Source: Candidula unifasciata | Taxonomy: Eukaryota > Mollusca > Gastropoda > Stylommatophora > Geomitridae | Direction of reading: 5' to 3' | Length of the DNA stretch: 64,000 nt | Assembly: GCA_905116865.2 (NCBI GenBank) | Contig: CAJHNH020000235.1 | Location: forward strand, 323,167-387,166 | In this document: one piece after another, positions 1-11,332 of the stretch | Layout of the letters: every line of letters starts with the position of its first letter | Numbering within the stretch: position 1 is the stretch's first letter | The notes under the pieces: generated by a model | Database searches by the model: none | What the model was told of the DNA's origin: nothing | What the model saw: only the letters and a program-made list of their open reading frames with translations | Program-made: the position numbers and the translations under genes

Positions 1-99
1 CTTCTTGCTTTGGGCACTTCTAATTGTATTGTTGTATTGCTATATTAGTATAACAATTCAAATAATATGAATATCAGGTAGTCATCTCCTTGAGAAGTG

Positions 100-295
100 T
101 AATTTTTCTTTATTTGAAGCCCTACTCTGGCTCTTGCCAGGGGCCGCAAAATTGCCCGGCCATAAATATGGTCTAATGTCTGAACACGGTTTCTGGGACC
201 TCTCCACGGGTGATCCTCATCCACATGGATGGTGGCACTTTGTGTCATCGGGTGTTTAACGCTTGTGTGATGTCCTGGTGGTGTAAAAGAAGATA
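100..295. repeat. Repeat F, about 200 bp
   Basis: Contains gaagccctactctggctctt, gccaggggccgcaaaattg, ataaatatggtc, acctctccacgggtgatcct, gtgtcatcgggtgttt and gtgatgtcctggtggtgta. Other copies are at 9585-9745 and 10300-10505 (same direction) and 39605-39830 (opposite). No coding capacity is evident; possibly a SINE or short LINE tail. Confidence 0.8.
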
Positions 296-330
296 GAGAT
301 AGATAGAATATCAGATAACATAACATAAAT

Positions 331-369
<39 letters not shown>

Positions 370-376
370 TAGAGAT

Positions 377-410
<34 letters not shown>
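331..410. repeat. GA/CT microsatellite
   Basis: An interrupted (GA)n run with a few GATA steps, directly 3' of the minus-strand LINE fragment. Confidence 0.95.
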
Positions 411-417
411 CTCTTCT

Positions 418-690
418 ACTTTTTGTCATCTCCCTGATACCAGGTGTCGCCCAGTGTCGGTGTTTTCTATATTCGTCTTGCGCTTCTCGCATGGTTTGAG
501 TGAGGATTTGCTCACCATTCTTCAAGGTTTAGCTTCACCATTTATCCATCTCTTTCTTGGTCTTCCTCCCTGATGTTCTGTTGTAAAACGTCTCATATGC
601 AGTTTGCTCTGGCTGCATTCTCACTAGATCGTTGAACCATTTCAGTCTGTTTGTCAATTTAATCCAGACATGTTCTTATCCCAACTTTCA
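418..690 (-). pseudogene. LINE reverse-transcriptase C-terminal fragment (MQPEQ family) with GA tail
   Basis: On minus: RLKWFNDLVRMQPEQTAYET, then TSGRKTKKEMDKW; after a stop and frame change EQILTQTMREAQDEYRKHRH. KWF..L.RMQPEQ is shared with the fragment at 8716-9095. It runs directly into a GA repeat (331-410), which on this strand is its 3' tail. Confidence 0.68.
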
Positions 691-1845
691 AACTGAACAA
701 GAAGAAACTCCCCATTTCTTAAGTATGATAAGAAGAACCTCCATAGGGGAGCATGTACAGCAGGAGTCTACCATTCGTCAGTAGAAGTAATCTCGTCGAC
801 AAATGTTTCGGCCCACGAGCTCCTAGACATTTTCAGAGAGTGGGCTCACTTGAGTTCCTGAGGCTCAGGGTTGGTTTCTCCTGCTGCACGTATTACCGGA
901 TGTTCTCGAAAAGGGACAAAACGAAATTGGTGACTTTGCAAACGGTACTGTGAGATACTGTGTTTACATAGTCGCTTTGCTAGCATAATTAGAGCAGTCA
1001 GCATACCTGGACGACCAAGTGGCAAGCTTACGGTAGGTTTATCGGACACATGTTGGACTTTGTTGACAGATGGCAGAGGGACATTGACAGACAATTCAGA
1101 CACGATGGACTTTAAGGGATAAGATTTTCTTTTCCACTAGACACCCGGACCAGCTCACCGAAGCCCGTCCCCTACGTTGTTTCGTTGTGTCCAGAGCCAG
1201 CTCGAGGCCCTCTCAGCAGCCTCGCCCAGTTGTTTCAGTGCTCGTTTGCGCTTATTTCCTCGCAACAAAACCACACCTGAACCATATCTATTCCCCTATT
1301 GACCTTAGCTACCATTTGAGCCAAAGGGCGAAAGCTCATGCTCCGCTGGATCAACAACAACAACAACAACAACCTCAGCTACTATCATCCAGCCATGACC
1401 ATAATAAACTCAGATTAAATCAATTTCTTTTCTCAATTTTCAACAAAACAACCCTACCCAAAACAAGCAAACAATTTAGCTTCCCGCAGATTTTAGACGT
1501 TTTCCCGCGCACATACATCATCCAAACATTGACTAACTCCTGTGGCCTGGAACTCACTCCACCAACAACCATAGATTAATCTATCGCCAGCCATTGTCAA
1601 TAAGATTTAGGTCCACTTTCTTCAGCCAGATTCTCTGCGTGCGGTTTGACTAATTCTGATATTTATGTGGTTAGTATGCGGTATCCAACTTGGAACTAAC
1701 TACGTGGCCAATAGAGCGATCACTTGTATCCCTTTCTTAACCTAATTTCCCGGAGTAATTTTGGGCCGTTTCTGTATGGACAGACGGATTCTGTCTTCTG
1801 ACCTTTTAAGTGGGGTTGTTGGCCCTCTTTGTAGTGTGTTTGTCT
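691..1845. other. No recognisable gene or repeat
   Basis: About 1.15 kb without any family I recognise. It includes a short (CAA)n at 1352-1371. Open stretches here (for example 1187-1579) have no domain, no convincing splice context and ordinary composition. Confidence 0.5.
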
Positions 1846-1847
1846 GT

Positions 1848-1984
<137 letters not shown>

Positions 1985-2246
1985 TGTGTGTGGGGGAGGG
2001 GCGGTGGGTGTATGGGTACATGGGTGTGTGTAAGGTTAAACTAAAGGTGCGAGGATCGACTTCATTGCACTGAGTTTTATCCCATATGGCTCAGTCTCTC
2101 TCCGCAGAACAGCTAGCTGATGCCCAGAGCGTCACAAAGGGAACTCTGTAAAAACTGAACTCGTGAACTCGCCGCCGCGAATCGAACACCCCACCTTCAG
2201 ACCGCGGGGCAAACGGCTTGACTACTTCGCACAGGAGACGTGTATC

Positions 2247-2415
2247 TTCTTCTTCTTTTTTTTTCTTCTTCTTCTTCTTCTTCTTCTTCTTCTTCTTCTT
2301 CTTCTTCTTCTTCTTCTTCTTCTTCTTCTTCTTCTTCTTCTTCTTCTTCTTCTTCTTCTTCTTCTTCTTCTTCTTCTTCTTCTTCTTCTTCTTCTTCTTC
2401 TTCTTTTTCTTCTCC
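2247..2415. repeat. CTT/GAA microsatellite
   Basis: Nearly pure (CTT)n, about 165 bp, a homopurine-homopyrimidine tract. Confidence 0.97.
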
Positions 2416-2539
2416 TTTAAAATAACATCTAGGGACCTACATCGCAGCCTAGCGTTAAACCATCAACGTATCAACTCCTTTTTAAAGGATAGAGAAAAAA
2501 CAATCGAGGGCAAGAGAGTAAGAGGTAGTCAATGATTCA

Positions 2540-2945
2540 AGTAGAAAATAACTTTCGCATCTCCGAGACATGTAGGTGTGTTGGGAAATGAATGGGCGGA
2601 CAGTTTAGCTGGCTCTGCACATATTGGGGAAAAGGGGGGGGGGGGGGGGGGGGGGGTGTGGGAATACTGATGCCCGATAAGGCAGACGTGGTTGAGGCCT
2701 TTTGGGAGAATGTGTACAATTCGGATGAGCAAATGGATCACCACAGTCTGGTGAGAGTGATGTAACGAGAGTAGCGAGGGGATCTGGCCGATAATCGACG
2801 CTCAGAGGAAGAGCAAGACTGATGTATAATCAGAAAGCTTCCAGCACTATAGGTATTGGAACTCTGCGCTAGCTGCGGAAGATGAGGACGGGGCGATTAT
2901 GGGAATGCCCTGAGTGCTGTGATGTCGGTTCTTGAATCAACTCTG
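2540..2945 (+). pseudogene. LINE RNase H fragment, family 1
   Basis: RHVGVLGNEWADSLAGSAH carries the GNE.AD block of RNase HI. After a 23-base G tract, DKADVVEAFWENVYNSDEQ and MDHHSLVRVM follow. The 3' part (ggctc.gaggaagagcaaga, ctgagtgctgtgatgtcgg, ttcttgaatcaactc) matches other family-1 copies at 6420, 20370, 38225, 44270, 46330 and 49245. It is truncated 5' and frame-disrupted. Confidence 0.78.
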
Positions 2946-3117
2946 CTAAGCTCAACAACTTCAAGAAATGGACAAACAGCAGTTAGAGAGTGTACAACCA
3001 AGACAAACGACATAGGCTGTTGGAGATCCATTTCATCCAGCCTTCATTGGGGAGACGGCATGTGATTGATTTTTAAGTTGACGAGACAAATTGTCTTAGT
3101 GTATATTAAAGAGAAGC

Positions 3118-3735
3118 TATGCTATCAGTGTCAAGCATGGACACTGACTTTAGAAGACAGAAGGAAAATAGTCACGAAAGAAACGAAATGTTAACCTACT
3201 ATTGGGGGTGCCTAGTTGACCATGGTCTTAGAGCGCTTGTACTCATGGCAAGGCGCACACGCCGTCTGGAGGTGACAGGTTCAATTCCCAGCACGGTAAC
3301 TAGTGCTTTCGATTTTTATGTTGTCTAGTGTGTTCTTTTATCTTTCTACTTCTTTCTATGAGTGCCGATCAATACACTTTCTGTTACTTGATTAATTCAT
3401 AATTTTTAACAGCCTCAAAGGTTCCCCCTCTGTTTATTTATAGGTTTAACCAGGAGAGATCTACTTAGGAACGATGATATCAGGAGAAGAGTCGGCACAT
3501 AACCAATACTAAACGTTATCAGTAGACAACAAACCAAATGGTTTGGTCATGTAGCAAGATTGGCAGGAGACACGGCCCCACAGATACCGCGGTAACAGAG
3601 CCAGAGGTCGACCACGCAGAATATAGACCGCAGAAATATCAGTGACACTAAAAAGAACTTTATACGAAGCAAACAGTAGGGCCCCTTCCAGAAATCTTCC
3701 TGCCCTGACGCCACGAGGCATTTCAGGAGTAGAAA
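3118..3735 (+). pseudogene. LINE reverse-transcriptase C-terminal fragment, split by a tRNA-like insertion
   Basis: The left part (3118-3200) reads CYQCQAWTLTLEDRRKI. The right part (3440-3735) reads LTRRDLLRNDDIRRRVGT, QQTKWFGHVARLAGDTAPQ, then in another frame NRARGRPRRI and later ALTPRGISGVERR. Together they form one LINE end interrupted at 3203-3438. It runs directly into GAAGAA... at 3736. Confidence 0.7.
3203..3438 (+). mobile_element. tRNA-like SINE inserted in a LINE
   Basis: A tRNA-like head has a box-A-like tggtcttagagcgct and a box-B-like aggttcaattcccagc about 50 bp apart, followed by an AT-rich body. It separates two halves of one LINE fragment, so it is younger than that LINE. 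No close second copy was seen here. Confidence 0.5.
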
Positions 3736-3800
3736 GAAGAAGAAGAAGAAGAAGAACAAGAACAAGAAAAGAACAAGAACAAGAACAAGAAAGAAAAGCT
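3733..3800. repeat. GAA/AAGAAC purine repeat
   Basis: (GAA)n passing into (AAGAAC)n at the 3' end of the LINE fragment. Confidence 0.9.
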
Positions 3801-4184
3801 GGGGAGGGGAGGAGCTTAAAAACAACTGCTCCAACTTGAAACAATGACGCCTGTCAACTGATAATCGTTATCAGGCAAATTGTGTGCCCAGCTGAAAAGG
3901 CCCAAAAAGACAAACGTAATCAAAGGTGTTTGCGCCAATGAATCGTAAGGAAAGGAATGGGTTCGATTGTAAACGGGCTGGGTTATTAATGTCATGAAAG
4001 GCAAAAGATTATGTTGGATTGGTCATGCGCGGTTGTTCATTCTTGAAGGGAGAATTGTGAGTCGAGAGGGAGATCTTGGGGGGATACGGGGAGATGGCTG
4101 GATTGACGGGTGTGGGGGAGAGGGGAGATGAAGACGGTTCAAGGAAATGGAAAACGAGTACACAGGCAGAGAGATGGGAAATCA

Positions 4185-4600
4185 AAGGGGAAAAAAAAGA
4201 AAGAAAAAAAGAAAGGAAAAAAGAAAGAAAGAAAAAATTAAGAAGAAAATGATAAAGTGGACCCTGAGAAGAGGAAGAAGAAGAACAAGAAGAGGAGCAA
4301 GAACAAAAAAAAAGAACATGAACAAGAAGAATAAACAACAAGGACAAGAACAACAAGAACCAGTACAAAAAGAACATAACAAGAAGAACAAGTACAAGAA
4401 GAACCAGAAGAACCAGAAGAAGAAGCATACCAAGAACAAGAACAATAATAAGAAGCATTCGAAAAACAAAAATAAGAATAACAAGAAGAATGACAAGAAT
4501 AAGAAGAAAGACAAGAATAAGAACAAGAAAAACACTAGCACGAATAAGTTCAGCAAGAACAATGACAAGAACAAGGAGAAGACAATAAAAAAAAATCAAT
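4185..4600. repeat. AAGAAC/AAGAAA purine-rich imperfect repeat
   Basis: About 415 bp almost purely A, G and some C on plus, with hexamer periodicity (aagaac, aacaag, aataag). The open frames are Lys/Asn-rich on plus and Leu/Phe-rich on minus and are a by-product of composition. Confidence 0.9.
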
Positions 4601-4619
4601 CATCTCTACAATTTTAACT

Positions 4620-4775
4620 CCCTTTTCAAGTTCACCAGCTGTAAACTCCTGCGGAAAGTTGTTCGTCCACTTCTGGACTTTGGTCATGTTCCAGAATCTG
4701 TTTCTTCGTCTCTCAGGCAGATGCCCTCTGACTACAAAGGAAACAACCTAACTAGTCAACTCTTACGACATGCTT
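4620..4775 (-). mobile_element. SINE-B copy, partial
   Basis: Carries ttcaccagctgtaaactcc, gttgttcgtccacttctgg, ctctcaggcagatgccct and agtcaactcttacgacatgc of SINE-B, with an internal deletion of the trailer between the last two blocks. Confidence 0.75.
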
Positions 4776-4828
4776 GTTGGGGGAGGGGGGGGGGCTGTGA
4801 GTCTTTTCTCCATCCCCCCACCCACCAC

Positions 4829-4830
4829 AC

Positions 4831-4871
<41 letters not shown>

Positions 4872-4872
4872 A
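4829..4872. repeat. CA microsatellite
   Basis: About 20 CA units following a poly-G tract at 4783-4795. Confidence 0.95.
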
Positions 4873-5585
4873 TATACAAAATGGGGTCCACACGTGCATA
4901 CAATCGTCTAACAAATTATTACTTTTCAAATGACCTACTTATTTTTTTTTTTAAAGCAGTTTAAGGAGCGGAAAAACAAAACGTTTTGCTAAACACAATA
5001 TATTAAACACCTTTCTTCCTGAAAATAATTTACAATTCTTGACAGCCCAAGAAAAAACAAACATTAATCTTTCCAAAATAAAATGCTACATCAAACACAA
5101 TTGTTCACAAATATTCAAGATTATCCGATTCTGATCTAAGTGTTTCTGACATATTTGCTGTTGAAGGCGGAAACAAACTCAATCGGCTGTAATAATGCAT
5201 GTAGAAAACTTATCTTTAACGATAATTTTTGGTATTATCCGTTTAAAGGGATAATTAATCCCTTCAAGTGAGTAATTGTAATTACATCACGGGCAGACAA
5301 AATGTGTAATCACTTTGTTTATTGACGCGGAAGCGAAACAAAGATAATTCGTTATAATGTTAGGTTAGGCAATGCGATGATGTTAACTTCATGATTATTT
5401 TAGGAAGATCTGGGGTCTCATGTCGACCCAGTCTCAAATGGGTCCGAGATATTTTTCTAGGAAGTAAAGGCAATCGTGAAGAGACTAGCAAAAGGCGTTA
5501 ACATGTATTTTAAGAAAAGGGGGGGGGGGAACTGAGGTTTCGCGCCTCCCATCAGTTTTCTCTTTGTCGGCACGCCCAACTTAGG
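4873..5585. other. AT-rich DNA with no recognised gene
   Basis: No coding signal. A short SINE-A-like piece (gtcgacccagtctcaaatgg ... aggaagtaaaggc) lies at 5418-5475, and a poly-G tract at 5520-5529. Confidence 0.5.
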
Positions 5586-5587
5586 CC

Positions 5588-5865
5588 GAGGAGTCACCGT
5601 GGTCTAGCGGCTAGACGCTCACCTGCGGATCGGAAGGTAGGGTGTTCGGGTCCTGACAAAGCCAGAATTTTTCCCTTCAAAATTGACCTTGGATTTCAGG
5701 TCAACCCATCCTAAAATGAGTACCAGGTGAAGTCCTGGGAAGTAAAGGCGGTCGGCGTGATGCCTACTACATCACCCAAAAAGTTTCATTTGGTCTATAA
5801 AATATAGGTCTAGCCCTATATGCCAACAGGCCCGAGGGCGAGGAAAAAAGTCCTTTACATTTTAC
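5588..5865 (+). mobile_element. SINE-A copy, full length
   Basis: The tRNA-like head has box A tctagcggctagacgctc and a degenerate box B gtgttcgggtcctg. The family body follows: gaccttggatttcaggtcaa, gggaagtaaaggcgg, ataggtctagccctatatgc. It ends cctttacattttactt. Confidence 0.85.
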
Positions 5866-5996
5866 TTTACTAACTTATTTTGAGGTTGAAACGGCATTTA
5901 ATATTTGCCTTGTCGGTTTGACATCCAGAATGAGATCTTTGCAAGAAACCCGCTAGGAATGAGGGTGCTTTTTCAATATCTCCCCCCCCCCCCCAG

Positions 5997-6210
5997 GATG
6001 ATGTCACAGGACAGTCCAATATTTTTGAGGGTGGTAAGACTGGGTTTCTCGGCTTTCTGACTCTTTGAACTACCCTAAAACATCTAGAACTGGCCCTAAC
6101 CCTAACCTATCTATGTCCCACAAGACAGTGCAGCCTAGGTCCCACGACTGCATGCTGCTAGGTCCCACGACTGCATGCAGCCTATCTACCACCCCCTAAA
6201 ATATTCTACT
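5997..6210 (+). mobile_element. MITE family G, truncated copy
   Basis: Shares gatgatgtcacaggacagtc, gagggtggtaagactggg, aactggccctaaccctaacc, gcctaggtcccacgactgc and gcagcctatctaccaccccc with 33037-33290. An internal cggtcccacgactgcatgc-type segment is duplicated (6138-6180). The terminal repeats are missing; a C tract replaces the left end. Confidence 0.8.
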
Positions 6211-6419
6211 GTGTGTCTAGGGGTGGGGGTGGTGTGGGGGAGAGATATAGGGATAGAACCGGAAGCAGTGCCCAGAGGGGGAGCTCGGCCAAACCGGAGC
6301 ACTGGAAGACAGTCCATGAAATCAAATCCGGTGTAAATTTGTCTCTAGTCAGTCACGGAAGAAAAATCCATGAGACGTTTTGATAATTTTAATACACTTT
6401 ACTTCTTTAGTCCAGAGGC

Positions 6420-7045
6420 AGATGAGGTGCATGAGGGGTTCATAGAAAAAGTAAATGGACGTCGCTTAGTGGTGCAACAAAGCCTGGCATACGTTATCAT
6501 CAAGTCTAGTTTGAGAATGGAGGTGGAGGCAGTCACTGCTGCCTTCCGCTGGATTGGGAATGAGCTGTACACACATGCCGTGACTGTAACTGACTCTTAG
6601 AGTATGCTGATACAGGTTAAGACAAGCATGCTTCGTGAAGTGTGGCAAGCATCGCTTGAGAAGTCTCGCGTAGTTAGTGTACTTAGGATATTTTCTCCAG
6701 GTCATGCAGGTGCGTTGGGAAATGAGCAGAAAGACAGACTGGCCGGTTCTGTACCACTTGGTGGTGAATAGATGTATGACAAGCTGGATGCTGTGAGGGT
6801 CATTTGGAAGCGAGTGAACAGTACGGAGGCACAAAAAGATCATAACCGTCTAAGGAGAATAGCGTTGCGAGGAGTTACCAGGGGATTTGGCTGACGCTCA
6901 ACACTCAAGGGGACGGCGAGACGAACGCACAGTCAGACAGTTAATGGTGTCATAGGAACTGGAACTCTTCGCCTGCTGCTGAAGATGGGGACGAAGCGTT
7001 TTGTAAGCCTTCCCAGTGCTAACATGTCGATTTTTAATTCAAAAT
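6420..7045 (+). pseudogene. LINE RNase H domain, family 1
   Basis: IKSSLRMEVEAVTAAFRWIG then NELYTHAVTVTDSESM has the catalytic Glu (RMEVEAV) and Asp (VTDSE) blocks of RNase HI. IFSPGHAGALGNEQKDRLA has the final His/Asp region. In-frame stops at about 6598 (TAG inside TDS-ESM) and 6769 disable it. The 3' end lltllkmGTKRFV-like region and ttttaattcaa match the family end. Confidence 0.82.
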
Positions 7046-7100
7046 TCAACATTCTTCACTCGAAGTCGGAGTGCATCTGCCTGAGAGACAAACGAATGAA
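7045..7100 (+). mobile_element. SINE-B fragment
   Basis: Only cgaagtcggagtgcatctgc and ctgagagacaaacgaa are retained. Confidence 0.55.
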
Positions 7101-7299
7101 CGAACGAACTTTTCCTTTTTTTTCTCAAATTCAGAATTGGGTATAAAGACCTGTCTTATATTCTGCACTTATGGCCTCACTCCGTGCAAACATTACTTTA
7201 GCAGAATAATTATAATAATTATAGACATCGTTAACACCATTGTAGTTACAATGTGCTCTAAGTATATCTGCATTTTTAAACAGCTATAATATTAAGTGA

Positions 7300-7560
7300 A
7301 AGTCGCTGTGGCGTTGGTGGCTAGACGCCTGCCTGCGGATCGGAAGGTCGTGGGTTCGCATCCTGACAGAGCCAAAGATGACCTTGACTCCCAGGTCGAC
7401 CCAGCCATAAGTGATTACCAGGTACAGTCCTGGGAAGTAAAGGTGGCCGGTGTGATACTGACCCATCACCCACCAAGTGCCGATTGGTCTATAAAACTGT
7501 AGGTCTAGCCATATATGCCTACAACGACTAAAGGCGAGGAAACGGGACCTTTAACTTTTA
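7300..7560 (+). mobile_element. SINE-A copy, full length
   Basis: Head gtggcgttggtggctagac with box B gtcgtgggttcgcatcctg. The body has gaccttgactcccaggtcga, gggaagtaaaggtggccgg and taggtctagccatatatgcc. Confidence 0.85.
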
Positions 7561-7639
7561 AAATACTAAGTGTAATAAATCTTGCTGGAAATCAAAAATT
7601 TGCATAGGAAAGTTTTTTTTTTAAGGGGGCATTTACTCT

Positions 7640-7915
7640 GTTCAATTCCTGGTGGACTTGGACTTCTAGTAATTTCCCCTGGTCTCTGGGTAGTGAGATC
7701 GGAGAAGCACCGGCGAGGATCCTGAAATACTTTAGGTAGATTTTTAACTCCAAATTTTTGGCCTGGGCAGCACCGTTAGGCTACTCTTTTCGATTTCCAA
7801 CTGCCAAGGGATTGTTTACGTGCGCAACAATGCACACGGGCGTCCGATCTCACTACCCAGAGAGCAGGGGAAATTACTAGAAGTCCAAATCCACGTGAAA
7901 AAATACCAGCCTTTA
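7640..7915 (-). mobile_element. SINE-D copy with inverted duplicate of one end
   Basis: The family-D body on minus (7710-7915) contains cacgtg near its left end and the blocks aatcccttggcagttggaaa and agcctaacggtgctgc. The segment 7655-7703 (ctagtaatttcccctggtct) is an inverted copy of 7850-7900, so the element folds back on itself. Confidence 0.7.
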
Positions 7916-8099
7916 CCGGGGATTGACAATTATTTATGGTATCAACAAATTTGAAGTTTAATACAGCTCCTATATGTTAAAATTTTAGAATAATAAGTCT
8001 GGAACGCCCGCGATAAATTCCAGTTATACAAATCCATCTATGAGGAGATATGAAAAATGGGAAGCTTCCAAACCTTTCTACAGGTTTTAATATTTCCAT

Positions 8100-8668
8100 C
8101 TGCAACTTCCGAATCTGTCTATAAGTTACAATATTACCATTTAAAGTTTCTGAATCGTCTATAAGTTACAATATTACTATTTAAAGTTTATGAATCGTTT
8201 GTAAGTTACAATATTACCATTTAAAGTTTCTGAATCGTCTGTAAGTTACAATATTACCATTTAATGTTTCTGAATCGTCTGTAAGTTACAATATTACTAT
8301 TTAAAGTTTGTGAATCGTCTATAAGTTACAATATTACCATTTAAAGTTTCTGAATCGTCTGTAAGTTACAGTATTACCATTTAATGTTTCTGAATCGCCT
8401 GTAAGTTGGAATATTTCCATTTAAAGTTTCTGAATCGTCTGTAAGTTACAATATTACTATTTAAAGTTTGTGAATCGTCTATAAGTTACAATATTACCAT
8501 TTAAAGTTTCTGAATCGTCAATAAGTTACAATATTACCAGTTAAAGCTTCTGAATCGTCTGTAAGTTACAATATTACCATTTAAAGCTTCTCAATCGTCT
8601 ATAAGTTACAATATTACCATTTAAAGTTTCTGAATCGTCTATAAGTTACAATATTACCATTTGGAGAT
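8100..8668. repeat. 40-bp minisatellite, about 14 copies
   Basis: Repeated block ctgaatcgtctgtaagttac followed by aatattaccatttaaag, with about 5-10 percent variation. Diverged copies at 9352-9475 are separated from the rest by a LINE plus SINE-B insertion. Confidence 0.95.
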
Positions 8669-8715
8669 TTCTGTTAGGGACAATGTTATCATTTCGAATT
8701 TCCAAATATGTCTGT

Positions 8716-9095
8716 CATCATCATCATCAATTTCCACTTTTGCCGTTTTGTGGCGTGTGCACGAACTGATTGTGATCCATATCTTGATGGGCAGCAAAGG
8801 CTTGTGTCCATTCGTGTCGATGCAGAAGCTCTTTAATGTAATCAATCCATGATCTCCTAGGGCGTCCTCTTGCTTTCACGTCAGAGCTGTTCATATGTAG
8901 CACATGCGTTGGTAGTTGTTCTGGCTGCATTCTTAGCAGATGACCGAACCATTTGATCTTCTGTTTCTCAACGAATGTACAGTATGTTGTTGTTTCTACA
9001 GTGGGTCTGATAATATCATTTCCAACTTTGTCCGGCGTGGTTACGTCGACGGTCGAATCTGTCAACAGGTAGAGAATTGGTTTTTTCAACTGATA
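8716..9095 (-). pseudogene. LINE reverse-transcriptase C-terminal fragment (MQPEQ family)
   Basis: An open stretch of about 120 codons: FVEKQKIKWFGHLLRMQPEQ, LPTHVLHMNSSDVKARGRPR, RSWIDYIKELLHRHEW. It starts 5'-truncated and ends near a (CAT)n tract (8716-8728) that is its (ATG)n tail. Same family as 33535-33860 and 418-690. Confidence 0.82.
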
Positions 9096-9117
9096 TTGCT
9101 TAATAATTATGGAGAAC

Positions 9118-9345
9118 TAACCAACAAGCATGCCGTATGAGTCGACTTATTAGGGACATCCTTCGAAGTCGGAGTGCATTTGCCTGAGCAACAAGCAAAC
9201 AAGATGTGTAAAACGGGTGTGTACGCAACACTTAGGTTCTGGAAAAAGACCGCAGGTGGACAAACACCCAGAACTTCCTTCGGAATCTACAGCCGGTGAA
9301 AGCGAAGCAGAAGAATTATGGGGTATTCTATCTGTAAGGGAAGAT
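9118..9345 (+). mobile_element. SINE-B copy
   Basis: Carries aaccaacaagcatgccgta, cgaagtcggagtgcatttgc, gtgtacgcaacacttaggtt and tctacagccggtgaaagcg, ending gaagcagaagaa (GAA-type tail). Confidence 0.8.
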
Positions 9346-9351
9346 ATCACC

Positions 9352-9475
9352 CTTTGAAGTTTTCAAATCAGCCTGTAGGTTGCAATATTGCCATTCGAAG
9401 TTTCTGAATCTGTCTGTAAATTACAGTTTTACCATTTAAAGTTTCTGAATTTGTTTGTAAGTTATAATATTGCTT
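9352..9475. repeat. Diverged 40-bp minisatellite units (continuation of 8100-8668)
   Basis: Three older units with cctgtaggttgcaatattgc and ctgtctgtaaattacag. Confidence 0.8.
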
Positions 9476-9584
9476 TTTTTGAAGTACACGGAGATATTAA
9501 TTCCACAGTGCAAGATTAATATAAAAGCACACTTGTATCTTATAATTGCTAAATTACGGTCCCACTTTGGGACGCAGTATTTGT

Positions 9585-9745
9585 TTTTCTCGTTATTTTG
9601 AAGCCCCCACCCCGGCATTCGTCAGGGGCCCTAAATATAACCAATGGGTTTCTGGGACGTGCGCACAGGTGATTCTCATCCGAATAGTGGCACTTTTATC
9701 CACCGGATGTTTATTGTTCAGTGTGCAGTCCTTGTACGTTTGACA
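9585..9745. repeat. Repeat F copy
   Basis: Contains gaagcccccaccccggcatt, tcaggggccctaaatataa, acgtgcgcacaggtgattct and ttatccaccggatgttta. Same direction as 100-295. Confidence 0.7.
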
Positions 9746-10299
9746 GTCAGTCGTATAAAGTACAGAAAAAAACTACGTACCGCTTGAAGTTGTAGAACTT
9801 TGACTGTTCTCCCAAATGCCTGCTTAGTCGAGTCTTGAACCAAAAATCTTCAGAACGAAAAGGCGCTATCTAGCGGTTACTTGACTGCTGAGATCTCACG
9901 TTGGGAACACTAGAGAGAGAACATCCCCAGGATGGACAGATATACCCCCAGACCAACCACCCACGGATTTGCTTCCAGCCCGCGGGGAATCTCGAGGCTG
10001 GATCGCCAACACTACACCCCCCTCCACGGGCGAGTTTCTTGTATAGACAATACTAGTTTCATTGTATGTATCATCCGCCGTTCCTACGCCATGATTTGTC
10101 TTTAGATGGCGGCGGCGTCGTTTGGTTGCTATAGAAATAGCCGTTGCAGGAACAACCAATGGGTTCAAAGCGAAATCTTTACAGAGAGCACTCCAAGATG
10201 ATGGATCAATGTCTTACTGCTACATGCGAAAGAATCTCTGTGTGGCTATGTAAATGCGGATTCTTATCGATGCAGCTTAATTGCATTCTGTTACTATCC

Positions 10300-10505
10300 A
10301 GTTTCGTCCTTTTTAGGACGAAATTTTTTGTTATTTGAAGCCCCACCCTGGCTTTTGCCAGGGGCCGCAATATAGGCAGGCCATAAATATGGCCAATTGC
10401 CTGAACGCGGTTTCTGTGACCTCTCCACGGCGATCCTCATCCACATGATGGCACTTTGTGTCATCGGGTGTTTATCGCTTGTGTGATGCCTGGTGGGGTA
10501 GAAAG
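10300..10505. repeat. Repeat F copy
   Basis: tcgtcctttttaggacgaaa forms a small palindrome at its start. Then gaagccccaccctggctttt, gccaggggccgcaatatagg and tgtgtcatcgggtgtttat. Confidence 0.85.
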
Positions 10506-10544
10506 TCAGTCAGTCGATGCAGCTACAACAACAACTATTACTCA

Positions 10545-10860
10545 TCATCATCATCATGTAGCAGGTGCTTTGCAGAACGTCGCTCTCATCACGGTCTGCC
10601 TGAAAGAAACTCGGTCTCTCGCCAGCTCTCTCGCCTCATGTACTTTCATACTCAAAGAGTCACTTACATCATGTGCCCATCTTCGTGTGGGTCGGCCCCT
10701 GCCCCTCCTTCCTGGTACCATGCCCTCTGGTATAATTTTTTCCAATCCGTCGCTGCGCTTTTAGCTTCCATTATAAGTTTCTTGGGATAGTAATGTGGTA
10801 ATGTGGTAGTTTCCCGTTGCTTTCCACATCCACATGGCTTTAGACCACGTCCTCAGCCTT
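10545..10860 (-). pseudogene. LINE 3' end (KLKYFGH family)
   Basis: On minus: MEKIIPEGMVPGRRGRGRPT, RRWAHDVSDSLSMKVHEAR, ELARDRVSFRQTVMRATF, CKAPAT, then a (GAT)n tail. Same family as 39850-40490 and 43590-43885, and the likely source family of the 75-bp array. Confidence 0.8.
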
Positions 10861-11074
10861 CAGCAACCTTTTTGATTGCTAGGGCAAGTGAGTGCCCTGC
10901 TCTGTGACGCTCCTGCTAACAGCAGATGGCACCCTAGAGGAGTCCACCTATCCCGGCGGATACTCGGTCCCCATAGCTGCGTTGGCCACACCGCAGTGTG
11001 TTTACCGTCCTCTACCTCTACAACGATTACTACTACATATAATATTACAACTACTGGGTTACTACTGTAACATG

Positions 11075-11250
11075 TCCGTCTGTCCGTGGCTTCCCGGTCG
11101 ATCCAGCCTGAAATGAGTACCAGGTAAAGTCTTGGGAAGTAAAGACGGTCCACGTGATGTTGACCACATCAACCACTGAGTGCCTGATTGTTGTATAAGA
11201 TATAGGACTAGCCCTATATGCCCTATACGCCTGAATGCGTGGGAGGGGTC
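11075..11250 (+). mobile_element. SINE-A copy, 5'-truncated
   Basis: Begins at cccggtcgatccagcctg. Retains gggaagtaaagacggtcc and gactagccctatatgcccta. Confidence 0.75.
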
Positions 11251-11332
11251 CTTTACTTTTTTTTTTAACTGTCTACTGAATTTTTTTTTTTTTTTTTTTT
11301 TTGTATAGTAATAAGTCTAATGTAATAATATT

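Noticed and set aside
1187..1579. 130-codon open frame on plus
   Set aside because: No recognisable domain, low-complexity Gln run, no splice or promoter support.
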